Assembly (NCBI GenBank): GCA_003427395.1
Contig: BFEA01000086.1
Span: 1,338,584-1,360,797 of the forward strand
DNA from: Chara braunii
Taxonomy: Eukaryota > Streptophyta > Charophyceae > Charales > Characeae
DNA length: 22,214 nt
Direction of reading: 5' to 3'
Shown here: positions 1-8,510 of the stretch, in pieces
How positions within the stretch are numbered: the first letter of the stretch is position 1
How the letters are laid out: the number at the start of each line of letters is the position of its first letter
The notes under the pieces: generated by a model
Told to the model about the DNA's origin: nothing
Databases searched by the model: none
Seen by the model: only the letters and a program-made list of their open reading frames with translations
Program-made: the position numbers and the translations under genes

Positions 1-174
1 GAGTTATAATTGCACTACGGGGCAAGATACAGTTTGCAATTGCACTTCAGGCACCCTACCTGCCAGAAAGCTGGGTTGTATACATTGCACAAACTGCAAT
101 TTGAAACTGTATCTTGGCCCATAGTGCAATTATAACTCGGTTTTGTGACTCCCGCGTAGTTAAACTTCCCCTAC
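1..174. repeat. Foldback MITE copy 1 (left-truncated by window edge)
   Basis: The arms are inverted copies of each other. The window opens with GAGTTATAATTGCACTA and the complementary arm ends with TAGTGCAATTATAACTC at about 122-138, followed by the outer arm TTTTGTGACTCCCGCGTAGTT. The centre (about 49-95) is the reverse complement of the centre of a second copy at 2488-2693, so the two copies lie in opposite orientation. The outer left arm lies before the window. The right end near CTTCCCCT (167-174) carries a few extra bases relative to copy 2. There is no coding content. I see the inverted repeat directly; calling it a non-autonomous DNA transposon is inference. Confidence 0.75.
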
Positions 175-687
175 AAGGGGTAACTATGGGCCTCGTTAGA
201 CACTCCTTACGAGTTCCTTGAGCCACAAGGAAATTTCCTTTCTTAAGGGAAATTTGCGGTTTCGTTCCACTCGTCCTTGGGGACCTGCCCCGAGGATGTT
301 TCCTTGTGGCATGCCCACGGCCGTTCTCATACGGAAATTAGTGGCCGCGCGGTCGGTGGTCCTTGGTCCACCGTCTTTTGTCCGTGCGGAGGCGGCGTGG
401 TCCAGCGACGTGTGGCGGGAAACAGCATGAGGCGGGCGACGGGAAAAAAAATTCAACCAGGGGGGCGTCGACGTTTGAAATTCGAATTTGACGGCTGCGA
501 CGACGCCGACGACGACGTGGGGCTGGCGGCGCAAAGACGGCGTACTGCTGAAATGGGCTCAGTAGCAGTGTTACTTCCGTTTCCCGGCCGTTGTGAGTGC
601 GCAGGCATCGTCGGGTGCGTCCATCGCCGTCGACCTTCGCACACGTCGACTGCGCCTTGAAACACATTTCCGTCTGCGGGACTGCAT

Positions 688-1269
688 CTAGAGAAAAGGG
701 GCCAGCTTTCGACGGACGTCTTCGGCTTCTTCATTGGGTGTGGAAGGACGACACACATGGCAGCGGAGCGATGGGTCCGTGTCCAGGTCGCGGCTATGGA
801 GGGCAGTGGAGAGGGTGGATGTGCGGTGTTGACACCTCTTGAGCTGCAGGCCGTGGCGGTGGCCGTGTCTACCGTTGTTCTTCGATGTCAGCAGGAGAGG
901 GCGCTGGGACGACTGAAGGAGCNGTTGCGCGCGCGTAGACGGAGGACATTGATGCAAGCTCCAGACGATGGCCCCGACTACGTGGCAACCTCGGAGGCTG
1001 TTGTGCAGTTGTGCTACGCGTTGGGTTGTGGATTGACTCCTCGAGCGACGCCGAGGTGGTGGATGAAGCGCAGGACAGGGAGCAGGACAGGGAGCTGTCG
1101 GTCTGTCGTTGGTCAGTCGTCGATCCATCCTGTCGCCGTTCTTGGAAGATCTCCTTTTGCGAGCCGCGGCAGAGAGCAGGCCGACGAAACACACGTGGAA
1201 GAAGACAACGATGAGAAGCAGCACGATGATGAGGAGTAGCAGAGGAAGCCTGTGCAACACGTCGGCCAT
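688..1269 (-). other. Hydrophobic ORF antisense to transposase fragment (element A)
   Basis: On the minus strand an ATG at 1269 begins MADVLHRLPLLLLIIVLLL, followed by more hydrophobic residues, then a basic patch (ARKRRSSK) and a low-complexity Pro/Arg/Ser tail that stays open to 688. The frame also extends upstream of this ATG to 1704 without a stop. The matching position of element C has MAELHRRLLLLLLIAML in the same relative orientation. The shape is a single membrane segment or signal anchor followed by a basic region. I do not recognise a family. Leucine runs from CTG/CTC-rich repeats are cheap, so this may be only the shadow of an acidic linker on the other strand. Confidence 0.25.
757..1083 (+). 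pseudogene. Transposase N-terminal fragment (PIF/Harbinger-like, element A)
   Basis: The open frame starts at ATG 757 and stays open to 1239, but only the part to about 1083 matches its relative in element C. The shared core is an Arg-rich stretch (RARRRRTLMQ, from about 929), then DYVATSEAVVQL, an Ala/Leu segment, and RWWMKRRTG at 1054-1080. The copy in element C continues from the matching MKRRMGG into TCEDLQVCDDAT. This Trp-Glu-Asp-Leu and CDDAT neighbourhood is what I recall from the region before the DDE nuclease domain in plant-type Harbinger transposases. Everything after 1083 is unrelated acidic sequence, and no DDE domain is present, so this cannot encode an active enzyme. One X (N at 923) lies in the frame. 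The family assignment comes from memory and has not been searched. Confidence 0.5.
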
Positions 1270-1927
1270 GTAAGGGCCGTGGAAAGGGCAGCAGCTCCGT
1301 GTCAGTGGTCGACTGTCCAGCGAAGAACTCCGTCGACATAAGAAAAAGCGAGGGAAGATATGTGCTCCGACGTGCAAGGCGTGACGACAATTGACGGAAA
1401 CGACGATCTTCGAAAATAAAACTGTCGTTGTCGAACGCAGCGCCGGCGCGTACAAGCATTCAAATTTCCGACCGTTGTCGACGATCGCCCAGCGCAGCAG
1501 ACCGCATGACACCGGCCGGCGACGCCCGATTCGACGGACGGAGGCCTCACGCGGACGGTGACCATTTGGAGACGTTGGGGTGCCACCCAGACGGTGGAGG
1601 GCAGGGATGTCCGTGCTCCCGTTCGCCGTTCGGTGGACCACGTCTGGACCACCCTCAAACTGAAACTGTGCATCGCCGCATGCCTTCGCCACTCCGAATT
1701 TCACGCTTCCTTGTGCTCCGAGGGACCTCAGGAGGTCCCTTGGGGATTAGGAAAATTTGGCTGTAGCCGCAAGGACGCCACAAGGAAATTTCCTTGTGCT
1801 GTTTTCACATTTGTTTTCACGAATCGTCCCCGAGGACAGGTGGAACGAGCACTTCCTTGTGGATTTCGGGTCCACAAGGAGTGTCTAACGAGGCCCCATA
1901 TTATATAAAATCTTCTCTGTACTCTGC

Positions 1928-2387
1928 GGGGCTCGTTAGACACTCCTATTGAAATCCTCGGGCAAAAGGAAAAATTCCTTTTGGTTAAAAAGCAAATTTG
2001 GGCCTTTCGTTCCACCTGTCCTCGGGGACGTTGCCCGAGGACAATTCCTTTGAGCGATGTCAGAAAAGAAAAAAGAAAAGAAAAGAAAAAATCATCTGTG
2101 CTTGAGGTCCTTAGCCAATAGGGTGCCGCCATGATCCAGATTCTCGGTTGTAACGTCTCTCGACCCATGTGCCCGCTCCTCTCTGAGAAACGCGGATTCC
2201 TTTTGCCCGAGGGACCTCATGAGGTCCCTTGGGCAAAAGGAAGAAATGGCTGGGGAATCCTCGGATCCCAAGGAATTTCCTTCGGAGCGTTTTCACTTCT
2301 TCTTTTTTCCGACTGCATCCCTGAGGATAGGTGGAACGAACAATTCCTCGGGGACTTTACGTGCCCGAGGAGTGTCTAACGAGCCCC
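1928..2387. mobile_element. MITE B, 460 bp, same TIR family as A and C
   Basis: The ends are GGGGCTCGTTAGACACTCC (1928-1946) and its reverse complement (2369-2387). The subterminal regions carry CCTCGGGGAC and GCCCGAGGA motifs on both sides. A near-perfect 42-bp palindrome lies at 2199-2240 (one G:T mismatch), centred on AGGGACCTCATGAGGTCCCT; the same core is present in A and C. A GAAAA-rich purine stretch occupies about 2064-2092. There is no protein. It starts only 30 bp after element A ends. The flanks do not give a convincing target duplication. Confidence 0.75.
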
Positions 2388-2487
2388 TGTGTCTTTCCAA
2401 TGTTAACGGATGTTCCGAATGACAGTTTGGTATAATGAAAGAAAAGTTTAACACAACTGTGTTTAAAAATCAATAAGTAAATTGATA

Positions 2488-2693
2488 AAGGGGAAACTAC
2501 ACGGGAGTCACAAAAATGAGTTATAATTGCAGTATGGCCCAAAATATGGTTTCGAATTGCAGTTCTGGCAATGCATACAACCCAGCTTTCTGGCCAGGTA
2601 GGGTGTCCGCACTGCCCAAAGTGCAACTGCAAACTGTATCTTGCCCCATAGTGCAATTATAACTCATTTTGTGACTCCACTGAAGTTACCCCT
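2488..2693. repeat. Foldback MITE copy 2
   Basis: The left arm begins GGGGAAACTACACGGGAGTC after TAAA; the right arm ends in AGTTACCCC before TAAA, giving a 4-bp TAAA direct repeat as a possible target duplication. Inside these, TGAGTTATAATTGCA and its complement (about 2517-2531 and 2650-2665) form a second pair of arms. The central segment is the reverse complement of the centre of the copy at 1-174. It is about 206 bp long and non-coding. Confidence 0.75.
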
Positions 2694-2923
2694 AAATTAA
2701 AAGCATTCACCTTAAGCACAAACTGTGCAGTGAGTGTAGATTCATACATGGATGCATTGGATGGTAGATTGCTTGGATGGGAGTTTGAAGAATAGGACAA
2801 GAAGAAGGACTTGAGCCCGTGACATAGCCGTGGCATGGGCTCTGCTTGGCGCGACTGGCCTGCTCAGCTCAGAGCTGCGGTGATTCTTGTGAGGGAAGCC
2901 CGGCCCGGTTCCCGGCTTTGTTC
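2694..2923. other. Unassigned intergenic sequence
   Basis: I see no ORF with protein-like character, no RNA gene and no terminal repeats here. The right part (from about 2815) becomes GC-rich just before the TTAA MITE. Confidence 0.5.
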
Positions 2924-3074
2924 TTAAACCACCAGTACTTGGGCGACGCCTTAGCGTTAACGCTATGCGATTTCCGCGGCCGGCGGGCCGTCGATAAATC
3001 GAATCGACAGCCCGCCCTGCTTTGAGATTTGGGCGGCCGGCGCGGCGCGCAGTGCCCAAGTACTGGTGGTTTAA
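2924..3074. repeat. 151-bp MITE with TTAA ends
   Basis: TTAAACCACCAGTACTTGGGC (21 bp, 2924-2944) recurs inverted at 3054-3074. Both ends are TTAA, as expected for a piggyBac-like TTAA target, although TTAA may simply be part of the repeat. The interior is strongly GC-rich and includes a perfect 14-bp palindrome TAGCGTTAACGCTA at 2952-2965 and smaller inverted pairs (for example around CGTCGAT/ATCGACAG). It contrasts sharply with the AT-rich right flank. No coding content. Confidence 0.7.
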
Positions 3075-3218
3075 TAAAAGTTGATCCTTTTTCAGAGTTT
3101 TTCTTGAAAAAAATAAAATAAAAAAATGAACTTCAAAGTTCGAACCATGCCCTTAGGTGTCCTTTGCGCCAGGAGAAGGTTCGCATCTCTCTCAACAGGG
3201 AAGGGACAAGTCTGCAAA

Positions 3219-3302
3219 TGGCATGTGGCGCAGTGGCTAGGGCACCGGTTGGAAATGCGCATTCAATTTGTGGTCTGCGGTTGCGGGGTCAAAACCCCGC
3301 AC
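3219..3302 (+). repeat. tRNA-derived SINE-like head
   Basis: TGGCGCAGTGG at 3226-3236 matches the tRNA A box (TRGYNNANNGG). GGTCAAAAC at 3287-3295 matches the B box (GWTCRANNC) with one mismatch, and sits in a GCGGGG/CCCCGC T-arm-like stem. The 61-nt spacing fits an RNA polymerase III internal promoter. No clean cloverleaf with an anticodon arm forms, so this is a tRNA-derived retroposon head or tRNA pseudogene, not a functional tRNA. The body and 3' end are not defined; the sequence from 3302 to about 3490 may belong to it. Confidence 0.5.
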
Positions 3303-3490
3303 CCACACACAGGGACACCGGCAGGAGTTTACATACCGCACAGCTATTTTCACGCATGGTAAGGATTACAGACACTGCATGCGCTGTGCGCACCACCCAA
3401 GGGGTTTAGTCCATGGTGGTTGTATGGTGGGTCTAGGCTATGAGAGGTTTGCCTGACGTTCTTGGTCCATGGGGTTCTCCGGGTGAGTGC

Positions 3491-3614
3491 GGGTTTTAAA
3501 TACCTGATAAACGAAGAAAGTTCAAAAATTGTGGTGATGCAGACAGGGTTGTGGGTTTTAAATACCTGATAAACGAAGAAAGTTCAAAAATTGTGGTGAT
3601 GCAGACAGGGTTGT
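3491..3614. repeat. Perfect 62-bp tandem duplication
   Basis: A 62-bp unit beginning GGGTTTTAAATACCTGATAA occurs at 3491-3552 and again at 3553-3614 with no mismatch that I can find. The perfect identity contrasts with the diverged repeats around it, so it is either recent or an assembly duplication. It lies shortly downstream of the tRNA-derived head. Confidence 0.9.
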
Positions 3615-3714
3615 GGGAGACTGGTTACATGGAATTTGTCACCTTACGGCTCTGCTTTGGGGGGCCATGGGCTACGGGTAGGATTCAATCAGGAACTCCA
3701 CTGGGAGAAGGGTA

Positions 3715-4100
3715 GGTCGGACACGACTCCGGTGGAGGATATCGGTGGGGAACCTGCAGTGGGGAAGGTCTTGGGGGTCCCATTGGTAGGAGTAGAGGTG
3801 GGATAGGCTCCAGTGGAGGATATTGTTGGGGAACCTGCCCTAGAGTCTGTCTTAAGGGGTGAGGGTGGTCTGCTACTTGCATGGAGAACACAGGAAGATG
3901 AGAAGAGTCCAGAGTAGGACTAGGTTGATGATAGAGGTGGGGGAGTGGATGGTGGCCGTCAACCCACTGAGGACGGAAACTAGAGATACTCTGAGGACGA
4001 TAAAAAATGACAAGATACCCAGTTGATGATAGAGCTATTAAAGGGGAATCACTTTGGACGGTGGCCGTGAGCCTGCTGAGGACAGAAACTGGAGATGTTC
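3715..4100. repeat. Imperfect minisatellite-like repeats
   Basis: A motif resembling GGTGGAGGATATCGGTGGGG is present near 3730 and, diverged, near 3811. A second motif, GGTGGCCGTC...CTGAGGACGGAAACT, occurs at 3951 and at 4060 (109 bp apart), each preceded by TTGATGATAGAG at slightly different distances. The periods are irregular. The 142-aa minus-strand ORF here is low-complexity Pro/Ser translation of these repeats, not a gene. Confidence 0.55.
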
Positions 4101-4924
4101 TAGGAAAGAACAACCTCCTATGGGAAAGGGTTCAAGACCATAGAATTCAGTATAATATCCAGAGAGATCTGATGATGATAAGGGTAGGATCTCTCTAACA
4201 CCGGAGAAAAGGGTTCACCTATGGGACTGGTAGTAAGTTGTACCCCTAGCACTCGAAGTACCTGTACGACAGTGCTTGTCCGGTCAGGTCAGGTCACTAG
4301 AAAATGGTGATGATCCTGGGTGGTAAAAACACTAAGATAGGACTTTGGGAGTAGGGATACGCCAGGTACATCAATGATGAGTAAGGGTGGGAGGGAGTCT
4401 CAAAGGGTGCCTGTACAGAAAAATCAGCTGGATGATCTATTGGCCAACTGCTGAAGATGCGGGTGGCTACCCTCTACAACAAACTGGAATTCAAAAAAAC
4501 AAAAGGACGGAACACACTTTTTTTTTTTTTTTTGGCTGTGACAGTGTGACACACTTTTAGTTAGAAATAGGCAAGAAAAGACAAAGTGGTGCTGGTGTCA
4601 TGGTGTGAGTTTGGAAATGTGCAAGTTTAGCGGGGGTTGAAAACTGTGCCAGTCATTACGGACAGTGGCGCTTGGCAGATTTAGGGGCACCTTTTTTGCT
4701 CCGTTTCGGGAACTGCCAAAGTTGCCTATTCCGAACGTTGGGTGTGACTCCAATGGACTTGCCCCATTAATAAAAGAAAAGAAAAGAAAAGAAACGAACC
4801 ATACGCGTAGCCAACATTCTGGCCATCACACTGCACTTTTGCAATCCCACCAGCTTGAAAGGTGGTAAGCCTTGGGGAGTCATTCGGCCGTGCTGCAGTG
4901 ATGTGCAAAATGAGAATGAATCTT
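4101..4924. other. Unassigned intergenic sequence with T16 and GAAAA repeats
   Basis: It holds a T16 run at about 4518-4533 and a GAAAA microsatellite at about 4776-4796. I see no gene, RNA structure or transposon ends. Confidence 0.5.
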
Positions 4925-5462
4925 CCACAAGACACGGAAACATGGATTTCGTCATCATTCCACCTGACAGTGTCCTCAGAGCCGATAAAGAAAATGTGAA
5001 AACACTCCGAGGACAAGGATTCCCCAGGCAAATCGTCCTTGGCTCCAAGGGACCTCGTGAGGTCCTTCGGAACCCGAGGATCCGCGATTCATGGGGTGTT
5101 AGCCTCGAGTGTAGAACGGAATTGGTGGCCGAAGGTGGTCCAGTCGTGGTCCAGGGGTGGGCGACAGACATTTTTGGCCCTCAACGTCATGGAAGTCCTC
5201 CAACGGCCTCGTCCGTTTACCGTTGGTGTTCGATGGTGTCGATGGTGGCGGGGTGCGTCGTCATTTTCAGCTGCCTCGTTTGGGGTCCGTGGCATTTCGG
5301 TGAGGTCTCCAACGATCATTAATTTCAAATTTGTGGTCGTGGTGGTGGGCGCTATGTGGACAACAGTGCGTACTCTTGGAGTGTTTCAGACTGCCGTGCG
5401 TCGTCACCGTGTGGACATTCCAAAAGATACGTGCCCACACCATCCTCTCTCTTGTGTCCTTC

Positions 5463-5621
5463 ATGGCTGAGCTGCACCGCAGGCTGCTGCTGCTGCTGCT
5501 CATCGCCATGCTGTTTTTCTGGTGGCTGTCGTGTTCCACTTGTGTTTCCTGGGGACACTTCTTGGGAGGAACCAGCCGAGGCAGTCGTCGAAGAAGGCAA
5601 GCAGGATGGACAAACGGCTGA
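5463..5621 (+). other. Hydrophobic ORF antisense to transposase region (element C)
   Basis: An ATG at 5463 begins MAELHRRLLLLLLIAMLFFW, then a Cys/Ser stretch and a basic segment (SRGSRRRRQ), stopping at 5619-5621. It is the positional equivalent of the hydrophobic ORF in element A (ATG at 1269, minus strand). The match extends over the first 15-20 residues and then decays. The frame is also open upstream to 5331. Function unknown; the leucine run comes from a CTG repeat (about 5482-5500), so chance is a real alternative. Confidence 0.25.
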
Positions 5622-5696
5622 CGAACAGCACACGGCCTGCAGGGTTGGGGAGTCATCACGTCACCGAAGTGTTCCCGTGGAAGCATGCAGGCGGTC

Positions 5697-5918
5697 GTCG
5701 CGTCATCGCACACCTGCAGATCTTCGCACGTCCCACCCATTCTCCGTTTCATCGTGGCACCATCTTCGTGTCGCTGGAGGGAGCACACAAGAGCCCAGCG
5801 CAGCGCGCAGTTGAACGACAGCCTCCGAAGTTGCCACACAGTCTGGGGCGTCGACTACTCTCTGTATCAGCATCCTTTGCCTGCGCCTCGATAGCTTTGC
5901 CTTCATGCGGCTGGACAC
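5697..5918 (-). pseudogene. Transposase N-terminal fragment (PIF/Harbinger-like, element C)
   Basis: Minus strand. One frame gives SRRRQRMLIQ, then DCVATSEAVVQL and PPATRRW, matching the element A fragment. A frameshift close to 5755 moves the match to the next frame, which reads MKRRMGGTCEDLQVCDDATT. In intact relatives I would expect RWWMKRRTGGTWEDLR.CDDAT here, so TCEDL probably carries Trp to Cys. After CDDATT the similarity to anything transposase-like ends, and no DDE nuclease domain follows. This is a dead, internally deleted fragment. The conserved block is visible in two independent copies, which makes a real ancestral protein likely; its name is inference. Confidence 0.5.
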
Positions 5919-6710
5919 TGTCTACTTGACAACGGCCAACGACAGCCAGAACCGTCGCCACCGCTGCCGTGACACCGTCTTGTCAATGGAAGTCAACACC
6001 GCACACCCATCTCCCCCCCCACCCTCCATTGCCCACTGACATCGAAAAGACGTGGTCACCCACAAGCCTGCCTCCTTCCTCGTGTACGCGCATCCTCAGC
6101 GCCCACATCTACATGCTATGCCGACTGCACTTCATGCATCCTCAGGGCGACCGAAAAGGATGATGGCACAACGGAGGTCTTCGCCCACCGAAGTTCGCGC
6201 TCCAAGCTGCCACACACTGTCACTCAAGGAGCCGACCTGACACGGACCTCTTCATCGGACACACCCTCCACGACACACTGCGCGGCGTCAGCGTCACTCA
6301 AAGGGGCGAGAAGGAGAAGGTGTGAAAGGGATGGCCAGGAAACAACATATCCACTGCCTGGCAACCGCGCTGGGAATGCCTGCGTGCCGCCCAGCCGTCG
6401 TCCCTCGCCAAACTCAAATTTTGAATTTTGGACGCAGACATTCCCACCACCTTTTCCCCCCATCATGTATTACTATTCAGGCCCGTCGCCTCTGGACCAA
6501 CATGCCTCTTGAGCAGAAATCCCAAACCGGACACACCTCCCGCGCCCGCATATAATTCTAGTATAAAATTGGGCACAGGAAGTCCCCGAGGATTTGTCCT
6601 CGGAACCATTCCCCGAGGATAGGGTGAACGGCACTGCCAAACCTTCAAAATTTCCTCGAGGATTCATCCTCGAAGCCCGAGGACGCCCTAAGGAGTGTCT
6701 AATGATGCCC

Positions 6711-7245
6711 ATACACCACCATATTTTGTCTTTCCTGCATGTGGTGTGTAGTGGACAATGGCCCATCGTGTAAAGAAAAAACACACATCTCTGGCTTGTG
6801 CGGGACTACAGACAAGTGGCAACAGCATGGCTTTTTAAATTTTTATTCTCCCCCCACCTCTGTGTCCTTGGGTTGTCGTTACACAAAATATGAAGCATCA
6901 CAGAAGCACATAGTAAGGGCATACTCACACTAGCACTTACATATCTGTGAGTGAGTGCAATTATGAGCCTATGTGGTTGCATCTGACTACAATCACGTCC
7001 AGAGCTGAGTCCTAGCCTGAGTGTGCCCTAAGTCAGATGCAAAGTACCATAAACAAAATAGAGATCAAGCGCATGAAACCATGCAGGTCAACATGAAATG
7101 CATTGATAGAAAGGAAGGAAATGGAGGTAGAGATTGGGCCTCACTCCGCTGATGTCCACATGGCACATGCACAAACGTCAAAAACATGGCGGTGTATCTC
7201 ATTTTTCACATTTCCTGAGTATTGGAGCCAGGCCCATAGAAAAAG
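6711..7245. other. Unassigned intergenic sequence
   Basis: AT-rich sequence between element C and a purine microsatellite. No gene, RNA structure or element ends could be recognised. Confidence 0.5.
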
Positions 7246-7457
7246 GAGGTAGCAAGAAAGATAGGTAGATAGATAGGGAAGGCAGAGAGGAGGAGGAGGA
7301 GGAGGAGAAGTAGGAGTAGGAGTAGGAGGCAGAGGACCAGAGGAAGCAGAGGAGGGAGGAGGAAGAAAAAAGTACAAGGGGGAAAGAGCAAGCAACATGG
7401 GAGCTTTTGAAGGCCGTCCCGAACGCTACCTTTTTTTTTTTTTTTTTTTTTTTTTTT
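7246..7457. repeat. Purine microsatellite and T27 run
   Basis: GATA-like units (about 7260-7278) lead into (AGG)n and (AGTAGG)n repeats (about 7284-7385). A run of 27 T lies at 7431-7457, only 17 bp before the LTR of element 1. ORFs called here are poly-Ser/Leu translations of the repeat. Confidence 0.85.
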
Positions 7458-7474
7458 GGGACAAAAACTCCAAT

Positions 7475-8494
7475 TGTGAGGATTGAGCCCTCAAGAAGGG
7501 GCCTTGCCATGATGAACATGTTCTGGGCTAAGGCCCCAGCAAGCCTAGTGCCCGCCCTAAGTGAAGGCGGGNCAGCAAATCAACAAGAGCCCTCTGTGCA
7601 AACATTTCACGAAGTGGGGTCCATACAGTTGCAGCACGCCAGTTGGCTGGAGGCACCGAGTCTCGGATCTCTGCAAATGTGGAAATCCCAGGGCCTCTGA
7701 GTTAGTTAGGCCCTGGGCACTTGAACGTGAGGCCGACAATGCATGCTGGGTAGAGAGGCCGAAAATGCCACAGGGAAATCGGCCCACTATCTGAATCTGG
7801 CCGCATGCCTTGACGAGAGAGGCGCAACTGCATCCCCCGGGCCTTAACTGCATCGGGCCTGGGTTCAGGCACTGGGGCCCAGACGCAGGCTGAAGGGAGG
7901 CTGCCCACACGCAACACTGGCATATAGGCAAGCAGGGCGAGTGGGCAATGCCAGCACGCTGCGCTAATGGGAGCTGCTGCGCTGCGCTAGGCTGAGGTGC
8001 GAGACAGGCAGGCGCTAGGCGGTAGGGCGCTGCCTGTACACAGGGCGCTGGCGGCCATAGCCGGGCTGCCTGAGGGCGCAGGGGAGGTGAGGGCGAAGGT
8101 GGTTCTTCGGAGGAGAAGGGCGCTGTGTGGGATAACAAGGGAGAGTGTGGCTGAAGAAGGAGACGTACCTGGTGGAGGTGGGAGGTCGGCATTGGGGTTG
8201 ACATCATCACTCGCTGGTCGTCAAGTTGTCTGGTTGCTTTCATACTGTAGTTGTAGTGATAGGCTGTAGAGTAGGTAGGGCGCCTGGCGCCATTCAGAGA
8301 GAGAGCTACATTGGGTTATGCTGTTGGTGTTGCCCTGTTGGGCTTCGACATTGACTCACGATTCTTCTGTATCGTTCTCAAATAAATGGTTACTCCGTTC
8401 CATTGTGCTATCTGCTCTTCCTTTGACTACTTGGACTTCAGTGTGATTTTGCAATCTGGATTTCCGTGCTTCGTCCATATTCATGTTCCTTGCA
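7475..8494 (+). repeat. 5' LTR of element 1 (1,020 bp)
   Basis: It begins TGTGAGGATTGAGCC and ends CCTTGCA, the usual TG...CA ends. It aligns end to end with the 3' LTR. It carries AATAAA at 8381-8386, which could be the polyadenylation signal; the same place in the 3' LTR reads AATGGA. It lacks 22 bp present in the 3' LTR (around 15777-15798). An N at 7572 corresponds to C in the other LTR. The long antisense ORF across it is a shadow. Confidence 0.95.
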
Positions 8495-8497
8495 ATT

Positions 8498-8510
8498 TGG
8501 TATCGGAGCT
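8498..8510 (+). other. Primer binding site, initiator-Met-tRNA type
   Basis: TGGTATCGGAGCT starts three bases after the 5' LTR. It matches the plant retrotransposon PBS TGGTATCAGAGC, complementary to the 3' end of initiator methionine tRNA, with one change. Element 2 has TGGTATTAGAGC at the same place, changed at the neighbouring base. Confidence 0.85.

Larger units (their letters stand above)
188..1897 (-). mobile_element. DNA transposon derivative A (Harbinger-like, non-autonomous)
   Basis: The element is bounded by GGGCCTCGTTAGACACTCC at 188-206 and its reverse complement at 1878-1896. Subterminal stretches on both sides are also inverted relatives: repeats of CCCCGAGG/CCTCGGGG, CACAAGGAAATTTCCTTGTG (a perfect 20-bp palindrome at 1779-1798) and AGGGACCTC-AG-GAGGTCCCT at 1721-1740. 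The interior matches element C read on the opposite strand, so the two are paralogues; the strand given is only relative to C. The interior holds a broken transposase N-terminus on the plus strand. I find no clear target-site duplication: the flanks are TAT on the left and CAT on the right. The family name rests on the transposase fragment and is uncertain. The element contains an N at 923. Confidence 0.7.
4925..6710 (+). mobile_element. DNA transposon derivative C (Harbinger-like, degraded left end)
   Basis: The right end is GGAGTGTCTAATGATGCCC (6692-6710), the same inverted repeat as elements A and B with a few changes. The right subterminal region carries CCCCGAGG/CCTCGG motifs at 6581-6685. 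On the left the interior match to reverse-complemented A begins around ATTCCACCTG (4957) and includes GAAAATGTGAAAAC (4990) and the AGGGACCTC-GT-GAGGTCCTT hairpin (5048-5066). The terminal repeat itself is eroded, so the left boundary is approximate. The interior (about 5110-5950) parallels A on the opposite strand. It contains a frameshifted transposase fragment on the minus strand. Confidence 0.6.

Noticed and set aside
688-1704. 338-aa minus-strand ORF in element A as a host gene
   Set aside because: It lies inside a transposon derivative, is antisense to the better-supported transposase fragment, and is mostly low complexity beyond its hydrophobic start.
3219-3302. Functional tRNA gene
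   Set aside because: A and B boxes are present but no anticodon arm or acceptor stem pairs well, so only a tRNA-derived retroposon head is supported.
3685-4113. 142-aa minus-strand ORF rich in Pro and Ser
   Set aside because: It is a translation of imperfect minisatellite repeats and has no domain or start context.
7141-7519. Ser- and Leu-rich ORFs on the minus strand
   Set aside because: They are translations of the purine microsatellite.
7557-8243. 228-aa minus-strand ORF across the 5' LTR, with a partial match in the 3' LTR (15387-16095)
   Set aside because: Its recurrence is explained by the two LTRs being the same sequence. The frame is broken in the 3' LTR, and the protein is low-complexity Pro/Ala/Ser with no recognisable domain.
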